DNA from: Aquaticitalea lipolytica
GTDB lineage: Bacteria; Bacteroidota; Bacteroidia; Flavobacteriales; Flavobacteriaceae
Length of the DNA: 64,000 nt
Direction of reading: 5' to 3'
Assembly: GCF_014641635.1 (NCBI RefSeq)
Contig: NZ_BMIC01000001.1
Span: 1,060,641-1,124,640 of the forward strand
Shown: positions 1-8,822 of the stretch, one piece after another
Position numbering within the stretch: position 1 is the stretch's first letter
Layout: every line of letters begins with the position of its first letter
Notes under the pieces: model-generated
Database searches by the model: none
The model's input: the letters and a program-made list of their open reading frames with translations, nothing else
Told to the model about the DNA's origin: nothing
Made by a program: the position numbers and the translations under genes

Positions 1-1
1 G

Positions 2-352
2 ATTTTGGATAAAGATAGTCAGTTTGTAACCGATGACGATAGGGCTTTGATGGCTTCAAAAATTCAAAATGTCCAATCATCAAAAATCCTCGTTACACAC
101 GGAACAATAACAATGGTGCAGACCGCAAAATTTTTAGGTCAGCAAAACTTAAATAAGACTGTGGTATTGACTGGTGCTTTCATTTTGGGTACAAATCCAG
201 AATCTGATGCGTCCTTTAATTTAGGTTTTGCCATTTCAGCGTTGCAATTTCTTGAATCTGGTGTGTATATCGCCATGAATGGAAATATTTACAATTGGGA
301 CAACGTGCGGAAGGATACGGAAAACAACCGTTTTGAATCCATAAATAAATAA
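2..352 (+). CDS. Asparaginase-like domain protein, 5' end cut by the window
   Basis: The reading frame is open from the window edge, so the N-terminus is missing. The visible 115 or so residues match the middle of the asparaginase/glutaminase fold: a VTHGT motif (the family's catalytic Thr-His-Gly-Thr turn), then VVLTGAF, then a SDASFNLGFA stretch like the family's SDgxxNL segment. The product ends soon after this, so it is probably one of the short, single-domain asparaginase-like proteins of Bacteroidetes and not a full enzyme of about 330 residues. It lacks the C-terminal half seen in true L-asparaginases, and activity is uncertain. The next gene starts 6 nt after its stop, so the two are probably cotranscribed. 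Family assignment is fairly safe; function is inference. Confidence 0.7.
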   Translation: MLDKDSQFVTDDDRALMASKIQNVQSSKILVTHGTITMVQTAKFLGQQNLNKTVVLTGAFILGTNPESDASFNLGFAISALQFLESGVYIAMNGNIYNWDNVRKDTENNRFESINK

Positions 353-358
353 GAATGG

Positions 359-1282
359 ATGATGTTTGGCACCTCTATACATTGGACTACTTTTTTCTAC
401 CTTTTGGCTGATTCAGTTATTGTGCTAATCGCTATCTATATTTCAAAAAAGAAAACACGAAACGATTTAAAACGGTTCATCAATCTTGGGCTGTTATTTA
501 TTACTTACAACTTCACGGGAGGCTTTTTGCCAACGGATAAATTTCCAGGACCAATAATCCTACAATACATTATCACTTACGGCATTGCAATTGCACTTTG
601 CATCTATATTGTTTACTATCTTTATGAGGAATATGACATCATTGTTCTGAAGTTCAACTCCTCTATAAAGAACATTATAATAATTTCGGCAATCAGCTAT
701 GTTGCCTTGTATTTAATCCCTTACTATTTTACCAAATCATTAATAGCATCAAAGTATTTATTCAATATTCCTATTTCATTATTGACCTTCACTTTTCTGG
801 TTGTTTTTTGCCGCAGGATTTCCAACCCAAAAAACACATCTCCTATAATTTTAAGAAGAAATAAATTGTCATTGATAAGTGCTGGAAGTATAGCACTCTT
901 GCCCATTTTAACGGCAATTGGTGATTATCAATGGTTAACTTTCTCTGTGATGAACTTGGCTTTTTACGCAATCACTGTGATTGAAATAGACCGTTACCTA
1001 TACATACTCGCCCACCACTCCAGAATGTATGAGGTCTTTGCTCTAACTAAAAAAAAGCATATTGTAACTTCAGAATCAAAAATTGTTTATGAAGATTTGA
1101 CGCGCAGGGAAATAGAAATTGCATTGTGCATTTTAAATAACGTAAGCTACAAGAAAATTGCCCAAGAATTATTCATAGCAGAAAGCACAGTCTCAAAACA
1201 TGCTTCAAACATTTTCAAAAAAACAGGAGTAAAAAACAAGCGTCAGTTCATTTCTCGGTTTAAAAAGAAACCCAGCAAATAG
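359..1282 (+). CDS. Membrane-anchored LuxR-type transcriptional regulator
   Basis: This 307-residue protein has about seven hydrophobic segments in residues 10-215 and a LuxR/FixJ-type helix-turn-helix at about 247-303 (LTRREIEIALCI, then SYKKIAQELFIAESTVSKH). There is no receiver domain, so the signal is presumably sensed in or through the membrane. The layout of an N-terminal membrane sensor with a C-terminal HTH recurs in Bacteroidetes regulators of unknown ligand. ATG codons at 359 and 362 are both usable; the first is chosen because it lies 6 nt after the preceding stop. A CCGTA/TACGG dyad sits just downstream at 1319-1356, a possible target site. It could regulate the asparaginase-like gene or element functions. 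The ligand is unknown. Confidence 0.8.
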   Translation: MMFGTSIHWTTFFYLLADSVIVLIAIYISKKKTRNDLKRFINLGLLFITYNFTGGFLPTDKFPGPIILQYIITYGIAIALCIYIVYYLYEEYDIIVLKFNSSIKNIIIISAISYVALYLIPYYFTKSLIASKYLFNIPISLLTFTFLVVFCRRISNPKNTSPIILRRNKLSLISAGSIALLPILTAIGDYQWLTFSVMNLAFYAITVIEIDRYLYILAHHSRMYEVFALTKKKHIVTSESKIVYEDLTRREIEIALCILNNVSYKKIAQELFIAESTVSKHASNIFKKTGVKNKRQFISRFKKKPSK

Positions 1283-1318
1283 TCAGTAATTTCCTTAATT
1301 CTTGGGTAAATCTTCTTT

Positions 1319-1356
1319 CCGTAGATAAATACGTGTTAGCCCGTATTATTCTACGG
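1319..1356. promoter_or_regulatory. Inverted repeat CCGTAGA...TCTACGG between the LuxR-type gene and rteC
   Basis: The 236-nt gap between the LuxR-type gene and rteC holds a two-step dyad: outer arms CCGTAGA and TCTACGG, inner arms ATACG and CGTAT, around an 8-nt centre. It lacks a U-run typical of a terminator. TACGGT motifs recur at 2390, 2401 and 2528 on the other side of rteC, which favours a protein-binding site. The rest of the gap shows nothing recognisable. Confidence 0.4.
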
Positions 1357-1518
1357 TTTAATTTTCTAATAAATAGAGTTCCTCAATGTATATTTATTAA
1401 TGGCTATAAATAAACATAAAAGCCGCCAATTCTTATGAAATTCAATACCAAGCCTAGATAAACCCAACCAAAACATTTAAAACAATAGTTATGACACCGC
1501 AATTAAAAATTATCCCAA

Positions 1519-2355
1519 ATGAACCAAAACGCTCTCATAAAAAACCTCCCCCAACTCCTAAATGATATAAAATCTGAAAATAAAAATATCATTGACAGAG
1601 CCTACCAATCCATTTTGGTTTGTAGGGATGTTTTGAGCGAGCTAAAAAAGGAAGTATTGAATAAAGGCTTTTCTACTGTTGAAGAAGAAATACAATTCTT
1701 TAAGGAAACCAAACAAATCCCATTGGAAAATCTCATTTACTTTTCTGAAGTCCATTCCTTTGAAATCCAATTCCCAAAAATCGACTTCAAAAGCCAACTT
1801 AAAGCTATAAAGAAGAAAAGTGATAAAATAAATCGTTTCTTTCTGTATAACCTAGACTTTGGCAGATACATAGAGCTTGGACAGACCCATTTTGATAAAG
1901 AATACTATACTAGGGCACATCTTAACGGCACCCCTATCACCCTTTCTCGATTTTACTTTCAAGACCCAGAGTTTTGCACTGCGAGGGATATGCTTTTGGG
2001 CAAGTACAATGCTTACAAATCATTGACAAAACATCTAACATTTAAAAAACGCAATGTGAAAAACGAAATGAATGGGGTTGCTCGCTCCGTTACAAACTTT
2101 GAAAAACTGCATTGGCCATTCAGCAATACTGATTATGTTGAACTGCTATATGCTCTATGTTCAAAAGGACTTGGCAGTAAAGATAACCTGGGCATTGTCA
2201 AGGTTTCAGAAAAACTTCAGCAAGTTTTAGACTTTACACCAAAGGACATCTATAAAACCTATCAAGAAGTCAAAAACCGTAAGAAAAGCAGAACATCTTT
2301 TCTTGATGGACTTACCGCCTCTTTACTAGATGAAATGAACAAAAGCGATGAATAA
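1519..2355 (+). CDS. rteC: RteC-family excision/transfer regulator
   Basis: This 278-residue protein matches the RteC domain family throughout: an N-terminal helical region with an FFKETKQIPLENLIYF block (about 53-70), and a C-terminal LHWPFSNTDYVELLYALCSKG block (split here as LHWPFSNTDYVEL and LYALCSKG) that resembles a winged-helix part. In CTnDOT, RteC is a DNA-binding activator of the excision operon and acts downstream of the RteA/RteB two-component system. No rteA or rteB is in view; they may lie to the left, or control may differ. The start at 1519 (ATG AAC CAA) gives a full-length product. It marks this DNA as a Bacteroidetes conjugative element. The following gene encodes an excisionase-like HTH protein, the expected type of target. 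Confidence 0.85.
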   Translation: MNQNALIKNLPQLLNDIKSENKNIIDRAYQSILVCRDVLSELKKEVLNKGFSTVEEEIQFFKETKQIPLENLIYFSEVHSFEIQFPKIDFKSQLKAIKKKSDKINRFFLYNLDFGRYIELGQTHFDKEYYTRAHLNGTPITLSRFYFQDPEFCTARDMLLGKYNAYKSLTKHLTFKKRNVKNEMNGVARSVTNFEKLHWPFSNTDYVELLYALCSKGLGSKDNLGIVKVSEKLQQVLDFTPKDIYKTYQEVKNRKKSRTSFLDGLTASLLDEMNKSDE

Positions 2356-2656
2356 CCAAGATTCATTTTCCAATTTAAAATCACCTTAGTACGGTTTACC
2401 TACGGTGTTTTCATTTTAGCCATAATTTCCGTTTTTATTGACTGGATTTGATATAAAATTTCTTCCTATTGTTCATCAAACAGTATCGAACTCACCCAAA
2501 ATTCAAGATGTTAAATTTTCACCGTAGTACGGTCACACTATGGAACAAAATCCATTAAACCCCATCAATTTTGTAGAACGAAAGTCAAATCTGGTCAGGG
2601 GCTGTCAAATTAGTTGAAAGCAATGCGGCAGTCCCTTTCTATTAAACCGTTCTATT
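2356..2656 (+). promoter_or_regulatory. Control region with TACGGT repeats upstream of the HTH/replication genes
   Basis: This 301-nt gap has no credible ORF. It contains TACGGT at 2390 and again at 2401, and a perfect short palindrome ACCGTA-g-TACGGT at 2521-2533. These match the TACGG half-sites of the dyad at 1319-1356 upstream of rteC. By analogy with CTnDOT, where RteC binds inverted half-sites upstream of the excision operon, the 2521-2533 palindrome is a candidate RteC or LuxR-type operator. That link is inference. Confidence 0.4.
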
Positions 2657-2941
2657 ATGCCAACAAGTATCATCACCACTGACGACCTTCGGGAATTCAA
2701 AATGGAATTGCTCGATGACATCAAAAACCTGCTTGCCAAACAATCCAAGGGCAGGTTCAAAAAATACCTCAAATCATCAGAGGTTATGGATTTGCTTCAA
2801 GTGAGTCCGGGCACACTTCAAAATCTTCGCATCAATGGCACGTTGCCCTATACCAAAGTGGGCGGTATCATCTACTACGATGCCGAGGAAATCCAAAAAG
2901 TTATGGATGCCAACCGTGTGCACCACGGTCTAAATCCCTAG
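2657..2941 (+). CDS. Excisionase-like helix-turn-helix protein
   Basis: This small basic protein of 94 residues has a helical N-terminus and a MerR/excisionase-type winged HTH (HTH_17 class) at about residues 39-90: KYLKSSEVMDLLQVS, GTLQNLRINGTLPY, then a wing with YYDAEEIQKVM. Proteins of this type in Bacteroides conjugative transposons act as recombination directionality factors or as regulators (Xis2c/Xis2d class). Its place just after rteC and its regulatory gap fits an excision-control gene. It is followed after 3 nt by the DnaD-like gene, so it heads a three-gene operon. Whether it bends DNA for excision or regulates transcription cannot be told from sequence. Confidence 0.8.
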   Translation: MPTSIITTDDLREFKMELLDDIKNLLAKQSKGRFKKYLKSSEVMDLLQVSPGTLQNLRINGTLPYTKVGGIIYYDAEEIQKVMDANRVHHGLNP

Positions 2942-2944
2942 ACG

Positions 2945-3697
2945 ATGAACTACATAAAGCTACTCAATGCGGCTTTTGAAAAGTTCTATTTTGATGACCG
3001 CCTAAACCCGACCCATATCAGCCTGTATATGGCCTTGTTCCAGGAATGGAACAGCAACCGTTTTGCCGATGAATTTTATGTAAACCGTAGGGAACTGATG
3101 CGTGCGGCAAAAATTGGTTCAAAATCTACCTACCATAGATGTATTGTTGATTTGAACGGTTGGCAATACCTATCCTATTTCCCATCAAACAATCCATACA
3201 AGGGTAGCAAAGTCAAGATGGCCATTATCGGAACAGGTGATGAACCGGATGTGGGACAGTACAATCCCATATTAGAACAGCTTGCGGAACAGTACTATCC
3301 CAGAGGTGTACCACTTGGGGGACACCACCTTCCCAAAAATGGTCAGGCAGTGAACCCGCACCGTCCCACCAGTGGACAAGCATTGGTATCTAATACAAAC
3401 AATACCAAACAGGAAAACTTTATAAAACAGCCAAAGGACTGTCAGGCGGTCATTGATTTTTTTGAGGAAAAGAATTTTGAAGCTGATGAAGCCGAAAAAT
3501 TTTACCTGCATTATGCCGACCGAAATTGGCAAACAGGCGATGGCGAACCGATTCGAGACTGGCGTGCCGTGGCTATCAACTGGATGGACCGTACTGAATT
3601 GTTTGACACCGAAAACAAACCAAACAAAAAACAACCGTCCCAAATCAAGGACAACCTGCGGACTACTAAAACAAAAGACTATGGACAACCCCTCTAA
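2945..3697 (+). CDS. DnaD-like replication/regulatory protein
   Basis: This 250-residue protein has an N-terminal winged-helix-like region (about 1-110; THISLYMALFQEWN, then YVNRRELMRAAKIGSKSTYHR), a low-complexity linker, and a C-terminal DnaD/DnaB-II-like helical segment with a DWRAVAINWM motif (about 200-212). Such proteins are often called transcriptional regulators in Bacteroidetes elements. The motif pairing with a downstream DnaC-like ATPase suggests a primosome-loading pair that would start replication of the excised circle. Its 3' end overlaps the ATPase start by 17 nt, which indicates translational coupling. The replication role is inference. Confidence 0.65.
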   Translation: MNYIKLLNAAFEKFYFDDRLNPTHISLYMALFQEWNSNRFADEFYVNRRELMRAAKIGSKSTYHRCIVDLNGWQYLSYFPSNNPYKGSKVKMAIIGTGDEPDVGQYNPILEQLAEQYYPRGVPLGGHHLPKNGQAVNPHRPTSGQALVSNTNNTKQENFIKQPKDCQAVIDFFEEKNFEADEAEKFYLHYADRNWQTGDGEPIRDWRAVAINWMDRTELFDTENKPNKKQPSQIKDNLRTTKTKDYGQPL

Positions 3698-4343
3698 AAT
3701 CATTGAAGGCAGCGTGGAATATTCGCTCGGAACGTTCGACGGAAAAAGCGTGGTTTACGATTTCTCGAAAATCTTGGTGTATCTGAATGCCAAGGGCAAG
3801 CTGTTGTTCGGCAAAAAGTTCAGGATTTATGATGAGGACAGGGAAATCCTATTGAAACTCTGTTCCTATTTTATCAAGGATAAAGCTTATTGCGATGCCA
3901 ACGGCATTGATATTGACAAGGGCATTCTACTTTCCGGCCCAGTGGGATGCGGTAAAACAAGCCTGATGAAATTGTTGCGGCATATTGTGCCATTACAACG
4001 ACCGTATGAAGTGATTCCTTGCAGAAACATAACTTTTGGTTTTAACCATTTGGGCTTTAAAACGGTCGAGGAATATGGCAATACCAAATTTTATTGTTTT
4101 GACGATTTGGGCATTGAACCATCTGGCCGATTTTATGGCAAGGACTTGAACGTGATGGGCGAAGTGTTACTATCACGCTATGAGCTTTACCTTACCACTA
4201 AGCGAAAAATAAAGACCCACGCTACCACTAACCTTAACGCTGAGGAACTAGAAGAACGCTATGGCAACCGTGTCCGCAGCCGGATGCGGGAACTCTTTAA
4301 TTTGATTGCTTTTGATAAAGGGGCTGGGGATAAGAGGAAGTGA
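3681..4343 (+). CDS. DnaC/IstB-like AAA ATPase (helicase-loader type)
   Basis: This P-loop ATPase of about 220 residues has Walker A GPVGCGKT at 86-93 and Walker B FYCFDDLG at about 137-144. A THATTNL sensor-1-like segment and an arginine-rich YGNRVRSRMREL motif near the C-terminus match DnaC/IstB-type loaders. The frame is open further upstream, but the ATG at 3681 is chosen because the earlier part lies inside the DnaD-like gene in another frame and has no family character. The short overlap suggests the two products are made together. It probably loads the host replicative helicase on the element; this rests on family knowledge, not on sequence alone. Confidence 0.75.
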   Translation: MDNPSKIIEGSVEYSLGTFDGKSVVYDFSKILVYLNAKGKLLFGKKFRIYDEDREILLKLCSYFIKDKAYCDANGIDIDKGILLSGPVGCGKTSLMKLLRHIVPLQRPYEVIPCRNITFGFNHLGFKTVEEYGNTKFYCFDDLGIEPSGRFYGKDLNVMGEVLLSRYELYLTTKRKIKTHATTNLNAEELEERYGNRVRSRMRELFNLIAFDKGAGDKRK

Positions 4344-4439
4344 TTCAGCTTTTGAACGATTTGTACAGTAAGATAATTTCTGAAACAAATTCAATTATAA
4401 TCGCTTTCAAACTCTTTACCAGCTCCAAAAATAATTCCT

Positions 4440-5081
4440 TCATAGCATTGATTTTAATGTTGTTAAAATGAGGTTGGCCACAAGCCGTAGATTCTTTGAA
4501 TCCGAATAATAATTTTCCTCATCCCCATTACTCAAAAAACCCAATTCCACCAATACAGAGGGCAAATAACCTATCGTTTCCCTTAGCACCTGAAAATTGG
4601 CAAACTTTACGCCCCTACTCTCAAAACCCATCTTCTTATTAAGGTTCGCTTGTAAATTAAAGGCAAGCCAAGTAGCATTATCGGAATACTGGGTTTGTTG
4701 ACTTCCCACGTAAACTTCAATACCCCTTGCATAGGGATTATCGGAATGGTTGCAATGCAACGACACGAACAAATCAACTTTTAAGGTTTTGGCCAGCTTG
4801 GTTCTATCGGACAAATAAATTAATGTATCGTTATATCGTGTCAAATAGATTTCCATTGGCGATTTTGACTTTTCGTTAAGCTCTAAAATGGCCTTGGCAA
4901 TATTCAAAACAACCTCTTTTTCCTGTACGCTATTTTCACCGATTGCACCCGAATCTTTTCCACCGTGTCCGGGGTCGATCACAACTACTTTTTTTGCATC
5001 CAAATCCTGCCCCGAAAGCAAGCAACTTTTGAAGAGCAAAATGGCAAAACTGACGTTTTTGAGCAGATTTTTCATTTTCAT
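4440..5081 (-). CDS. N-acetylmuramoyl-L-alanine amidase (Amidase_3)
   Basis: This secreted peptidoglycan amidase has a signal peptide at residues 1-25 (KNLLKNVSFAILLF, cleavage near LLSGQ) and a complete Amidase_3 domain. The zinc ligands expected in the family are present: H39 in DPGHGG, E54 in QEKEV, H109 in SLHCNH; the catalytic Glu is E179 in VELGF. It cleaves the amide between MurNAc and L-Ala. The ATG at 5081 is chosen because the longer frame adds 24 residues before the signal peptide; 5075 is equally possible. It is divergent from the tra operon, with a promoter-like -7 box at 5208-5215. Conjugation systems usually carry a wall-cutting enzyme, and this gene is the obvious candidate. 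Confidence 0.9.
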   Translation of the reverse strand: MKMKNLLKNVSFAILLFKSCLLSGQDLDAKKVVVIDPGHGGKDSGAIGENSVQEKEVVLNIAKAILELNEKSKSPMEIYLTRYNDTLIYLSDRTKLAKTLKVDLFVSLHCNHSDNPYARGIEVYVGSQQTQYSDNATWLAFNLQANLNKKMGFESRGVKFANFQVLRETIGYLPSVLVELGFLSNGDEENYYSDSKNLRLVANLILTTLKSML

Positions 5082-5207
5082 TTTTCGGGTTATCAACAGT
5101 CGGGTTTCAAAATCGCATAGAATTTGATGCCAAATAATAGCAACGGAAACCAAACAATATCAAATAATATTTTATTCACAATTAATTGATTTACAATATT
5201 TTACCCT

Positions 5208-5240
5208 CAAATATATGTAAATTTCCCATAACGAAAACAA
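5208..5240 (-). promoter_or_regulatory. Flavobacterial promoter for the amidase gene
   Basis: Read on the minus strand, a TTG (5240-5238) lies 22 nt upstream of TATATTTG (5215-5208), matching the Bacteroidetes -33/-7 pattern. It would give a leader of roughly 120 nt before the amidase start. No equally good box is seen for the divergent traE gene. Confidence 0.5.
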
Positions 5241-5264
5241 TACAAATTTTTAAACTTATTCGTT

Positions 5265-5552
5265 ATGAAAAAATCACATTATTTGGCAGGCGTTCTTTCG
5301 TTATTGACCACATCCCTTTTTGCCCAAATCGGTGGCATCGAGGATTCGGTCAATGACGTTTCCGATACCATCCGAACCATTTTCCCCATCATCCTTGGGG
5401 TCATCTTCCTTATTGGCTTCCTCTTCAATGCCGGACACTTTTTTGGTGAAAACGCCGACCTCAAAAAAGGCATTACCCGTGTACTGGTCTTTGTGCTTAT
5501 CGCCGGGGCGGTTGTGGGCATCTTTACTTATTTAATTGGCATCGTAGTTTAA
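5265..5552 (+). CDS. traE: Conjugative transfer protein TraE (DUF4134)
   Basis: This 95-residue small membrane protein has a signal-like N-terminus (about 1-20, ending LFAQ) and two transmembrane segments (about 38-56 and 70-92). This is the DUF4134/TraE pattern of Bacteroidetes mating channels, with a role like VirB2 pilin or VirB3 small subunits. The start at 5265 gives a proper signal peptide. It is the first gene of the tra operon and lies 1 nt from traF. Family identity is clear from length, topology and synteny. Confidence 0.85.
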   Translation: MKKSHYLAGVLSLLTTSLFAQIGGIEDSVNDVSDTIRTIFPIILGVIFLIGFLFNAGHFFGENADLKKGITRVLVFVLIAGAVVGIFTYLIGIVV

Positions 5553-5553
5553 A

Positions 5554-5838
5554 ATGAAGAAGTACGAGGTCTATAGAAATATGCGGAAAGGGGCGGTCAT
5601 TTTTGGCCTGCCCATTTCTTTGTTCGCCTTGATGATGGTTTCCATTTTGGGATCCTTGCTCATCATCATCTTTTCTTTTGGTTTTGGTATCATCATAGGA
5701 CTATTGCTGTTCAATGCCGTTCTCTATATCGCCCTGATACGGATGGCCAACAACCCACAACTCTTTCAAATGGGAAACCCCTTCCCGAAAATCATCAGTA
5801 ACAAGCGTAACTCAGGATTTGATTATGAACAAGATTAA
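5554..5838 (+). CDS. traF: Conjugative transfer protein TraF (DUF4133)
   Basis: This 94-residue inner-membrane protein has two adjacent hydrophobic segments (about 15-35 and 38-63), a VirB3-like shape typical of DUF4133. The charged N-terminus YEVYRNMRKGAVIFGLP is characteristic of the family. VirB3 proteins bind the VirB4 ATPase, and here the traG start overlaps the traF stop by 14 nt. Confidence 0.85.
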   Translation: MKKYEVYRNMRKGAVIFGLPISLFALMMVSILGSLLIIIFSFGFGIIIGLLLFNAVLYIALIRMANNPQLFQMGNPFPKIISNKRNSGFDYEQD

Positions 5839-8230
5839 CCTTTCGGCATATCGACCTATTGCGGATATTCAAGATAATATCGTCTTTGCCAACAATGGCA
5901 ATGTGGTATTGTGCTTTAAGGGCAATCTACCTGAAATCTATTCGCTTTCCGAAAAGGACTTTGAGGATATGCACGGGGCTTGGTTCCAGGCTTTAAAGTC
6001 TCTACCCGTGGGTACTGTAGTCCATAAACAGGATATTTATTTAAAGAAAACCTATTCCTCGGAACAACTGCCGAACAGCACCTTTTTAGAAAAGGCCACG
6101 CACGACCATTTTAAAGGTCGAGAATATATCGAACATCAATGCTATCTGTTCTTTATCCTTACCAAGAACAAGGCACTCAACAATCCAAAATACGTCAACC
6201 CCTTCCGAAAGGTGTCCAAAAGTATCGTTCAGGAAATGGACGATAACGTAAAGGGCTTCGCCAATGCGGTCAATGATTCGGTTTCCTATATCAGCAACAG
6301 TCGCAGGGTGTCCCTGAGACCATTAAAAGAGACGGAAATAATGGAGTTTACCCGAAATTATTTCAATGGGTTCAGTGAGGGATTTGACACCGACATCTTA
6401 TTGGAAAAGAAAAACGTCGCCATTGGCGACAACCATTTTGATGCCCTGGCCATTAACAGCGAACTGTGCTTTGGCGAAAGTGTACAGAGCAGCAAGACCA
6501 ATGAGAAATTCACTTCGGACGATTTTGTATTTCATCAGGGGTTTATCGATGGCTTAGGGCTTACGCTCTACGAAAACCATATCGTCAACCAAATCCTATA
6601 TCTTGACGACAAGCAAAAGTGGCGCAAACTGCTCGACAAAAAAGTGGAGGAACTGAACAAAAGCTCCAATTTCGGTTCTCAGAACAAAGTGGTGCTTGGT
6701 AAAATCCAGCACATCCTTGACCAAATCAATGCCGACGACAATGCTCGGATTATTCGTGGTCATCTCAATGTAGTGTATTGGGCAAAAGACAAAAAGGGTC
6801 TTGATTCGATTACCTCAAAAATCAAGACCGAGTTTAAGGAACTCGATATCATCCCATACTACCCAAGAGGCGAAGAACGAAAAAATTACATTCTAAATAG
6901 CTTCTGCTGTTTCTCATCCAACTTTTCAAACAACGACTTGTATGTCACCGATTTAAAGCACGCCCTTTGCCTGTTCATCAACAATACCAACTACAAATCG
7001 GATGCAACCGGAATCATCTTCAATGACCGAGAGCATAACATTCCTGTTTTAAAAGATGTTTGGGACGAACGCAAAAAGCGCATCAAGGCACGGAACTTCG
7101 CCATATTCGCCCCAACGGGCGAGGGCAAATCCTTTTTGGCCAATAACATCCTGCGCCAATATTTTGAAAACGGTGTCCGTCTGGTCATTATCGATTTGGG
7201 CGGTTCGTATACGAAATTCGCCAAGCTCTATCCCGAAAAATACACCGTGCTACGTTATGAAAGCGGAAAAAATCTGGGTATCAATCCATTTTACATCAGC
7301 GACCAAAACGACCTGACACCGGAACGTCTGGAGGATTTGTCCGTGTTCCTTTTTGAACTCTTCGCTTCGGATTTAAAGGTAACCAAGGCACAATCCGTTT
7401 CTGTCAAGAAGATTCTGAGCCATTATTACGATAGCGTTTCGGAAAACCATTCCCTTGACGGGTTCTACCATTTTATAGAAAGGCACCATAAGGATATTCT
7501 GAACGACCTAAAAATCCATCCCGACTACTTTAATGTAACGAGCTTTTTGCACGTAATGTCAGAGTACGTCGGCGATGGTCTATATAGTTTTTTGTTCGAG
7601 GTCAGCGAAGACCAGACCTATAAAATAGAGGACAAACGGTTGATTGTTTTTGAGCTTGATGAAGTGAAGGACAACAAGGAAATCCTGTCCGTGATGCTCA
7701 AGCTCATCAAATCCTCCATCCAACGCACCATTTGGCGGAACCGTGCCGAAAAAGGCATCATCCTATTCGATGAGTTTGCCAAACAGTTGAAGTTTGAAAA
7801 CGTGTTGGAAAGTGTGGAGTTCTACTATCAGGCCATTCGAAAGCAGAACGGTGCCATAGGAATTATTTTACAGTCCATCAACCAATTGCCGAACAATTCC
7901 ACATCGGCAAGCATCCTCGAAAACACCCAGGTCATCTATAGCCTGAACAATGAAAAGGGCTATGAGGAACTGGTCAAACGGTTGAACCTATCCAGTCACG
8001 ACCTGAACCAGTTAAAATCCATCAAGAACAACCTTTCAGGGCCGAGAAAGTACACCGAAATGTTCATCAAAATTGGCAAGGAAAGCAACATTTTCCGATT
8101 GGAAGTCCCCAAGGAAGTCTATGCGGCTTACCTAACGGACGGAACAGAAAACGAGGTCATAATGGCCATTTATAACAGAACAAACAATATGGAACAGGCC
8201 ATAAAAGAATTCACATCTAAATCACAATAA
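5825..8230 (+). CDS. traG: TraG, VirB4-type conjugation ATPase
   Basis: This protein of about 801 residues powers assembly of the type IV secretion channel at the inner membrane. Walker A is FAPTGEGKSF at about 428-437; Walker B is GIILFDEFAKQL near 644-655. The N-terminal third is the TraG/VirB4 N-terminal domain, and the C-terminal ASILENTQVIYSL block is typical of VirB4. The frame can begin 6 nt earlier with TTG, but the ATG at 5825 is the better start. It overlaps traF and is 2 nt from traI. Length fits the family. Confidence 0.93.
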   Translation: MNKINLSAYRPIADIQDNIVFANNGNVVLCFKGNLPEIYSLSEKDFEDMHGAWFQALKSLPVGTVVHKQDIYLKKTYSSEQLPNSTFLEKATHDHFKGREYIEHQCYLFFILTKNKALNNPKYVNPFRKVSKSIVQEMDDNVKGFANAVNDSVSYISNSRRVSLRPLKETEIMEFTRNYFNGFSEGFDTDILLEKKNVAIGDNHFDALAINSELCFGESVQSSKTNEKFTSDDFVFHQGFIDGLGLTLYENHIVNQILYLDDKQKWRKLLDKKVEELNKSSNFGSQNKVVLGKIQHILDQINADDNARIIRGHLNVVYWAKDKKGLDSITSKIKTEFKELDIIPYYPRGEERKNYILNSFCCFSSNFSNNDLYVTDLKHALCLFINNTNYKSDATGIIFNDREHNIPVLKDVWDERKKRIKARNFAIFAPTGEGKSFLANNILRQYFENGVRLVIIDLGGSYTKFAKLYPEKYTVLRYESGKNLGINPFYISDQNDLTPERLEDLSVFLFELFASDLKVTKAQSVSVKKILSHYYDSVSENHSLDGFYHFIERHHKDILNDLKIHPDYFNVTSFLHVMSEYVGDGLYSFLFEVSEDQTYKIEDKRLIVFELDEVKDNKEILSVMLKLIKSSIQRTIWRNRAEKGIILFDEFAKQLKFENVLESVEFYYQAIRKQNGAIGIILQSINQLPNNSTSASILENTQVIYSLNNEKGYEELVKRLNLSSHDLNQLKSIKNNLSGPRKYTEMFIKIGKESNIFRLEVPKEVYAAYLTDGTENEVIMAIYNRTNNMEQAIKEFTSKSQ

Positions 8231-8232
8231 TT

Positions 8233-8820
8233 ATGAAGACAAAAATCAAAATTTATTCAATCGGGATATTCCTTGCAATTTCCCTTTTAATGCCCGGTCG
8301 TGCCACCGCCCAGGGGATGCCCGTTTATGACAACACCAATTTCATCAGCTTGGTAAAACAGCTTTTGGAATCAGGAAAGCAGACCGCACAGCTCATCAAA
8401 TCCGTGAAGTTTTTAAAAGATGCCAAAGAAAGCATCGAGAAGGTATCAAACGTGGTACAACAACTTAGAGCTGTTCAGGAAATTGCCAGCAACAACCAAC
8501 GCCTTATCCAAATAATGCAGGACGATATGCAGGACATTCTCAATTCACCCTATATCAAGCCGGAAGAGGTCAGTCGTGTGGTGGAATCCTTTGAGGCCAT
8601 TGTTCAAAACTCCTTGGACACGGTGGATTTTATTGATGAAGTACTATCCAGTGACTACCTCAAAATGAGCGATGCTGAACGTGCGGCCATTTTAAAGGCC
8701 AAAGAAATAGAATCTAAGGAAATGGTGTCAGCTGTTAACACCAAAACCCGAAGGTATCGGGATATTATTTCCTTCAGGAAAATGCAGGATAAGGTCAATA
8801 ACCGCGAAACTAATTATTAA
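8233..8820 (+). CDS. traI: Conjugative transfer protein TraI (DUF4141)
   Basis: This 195-residue exported protein has a signal peptide at about 1-27 (IGIFLAISLLMPG, then ATAQG) and a mostly helical, coiled-coil-like body (about 40-140). This pattern fits the DUF4141 family, which sits between traG and traJ in Bacteroides elements and resembles VirB5-type minor channel components. It lies 2 nt after traG and 2 nt before traJ, so it is cotranslated with them. It is not the TraI relaxase of F-type plasmids, despite the name. Confidence 0.85.
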   Translation: MKTKIKIYSIGIFLAISLLMPGRATAQGMPVYDNTNFISLVKQLLESGKQTAQLIKSVKFLKDAKESIEKVSNVVQQLRAVQEIASNNQRLIQIMQDDMQDILNSPYIKPEEVSRVVESFEAIVQNSLDTVDFIDEVLSSDYLKMSDAERAAILKAKEIESKEMVSAVNTKTRRYRDIISFRKMQDKVNNRETNY

Positions 8821-8822
8821 CG

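Noticed and set aside
3272-3703. Minus ORF of 143 residues opposite the DnaD-like gene
   Set aside because: It is a shadow; the plus-strand gene has domain support and operon spacing.
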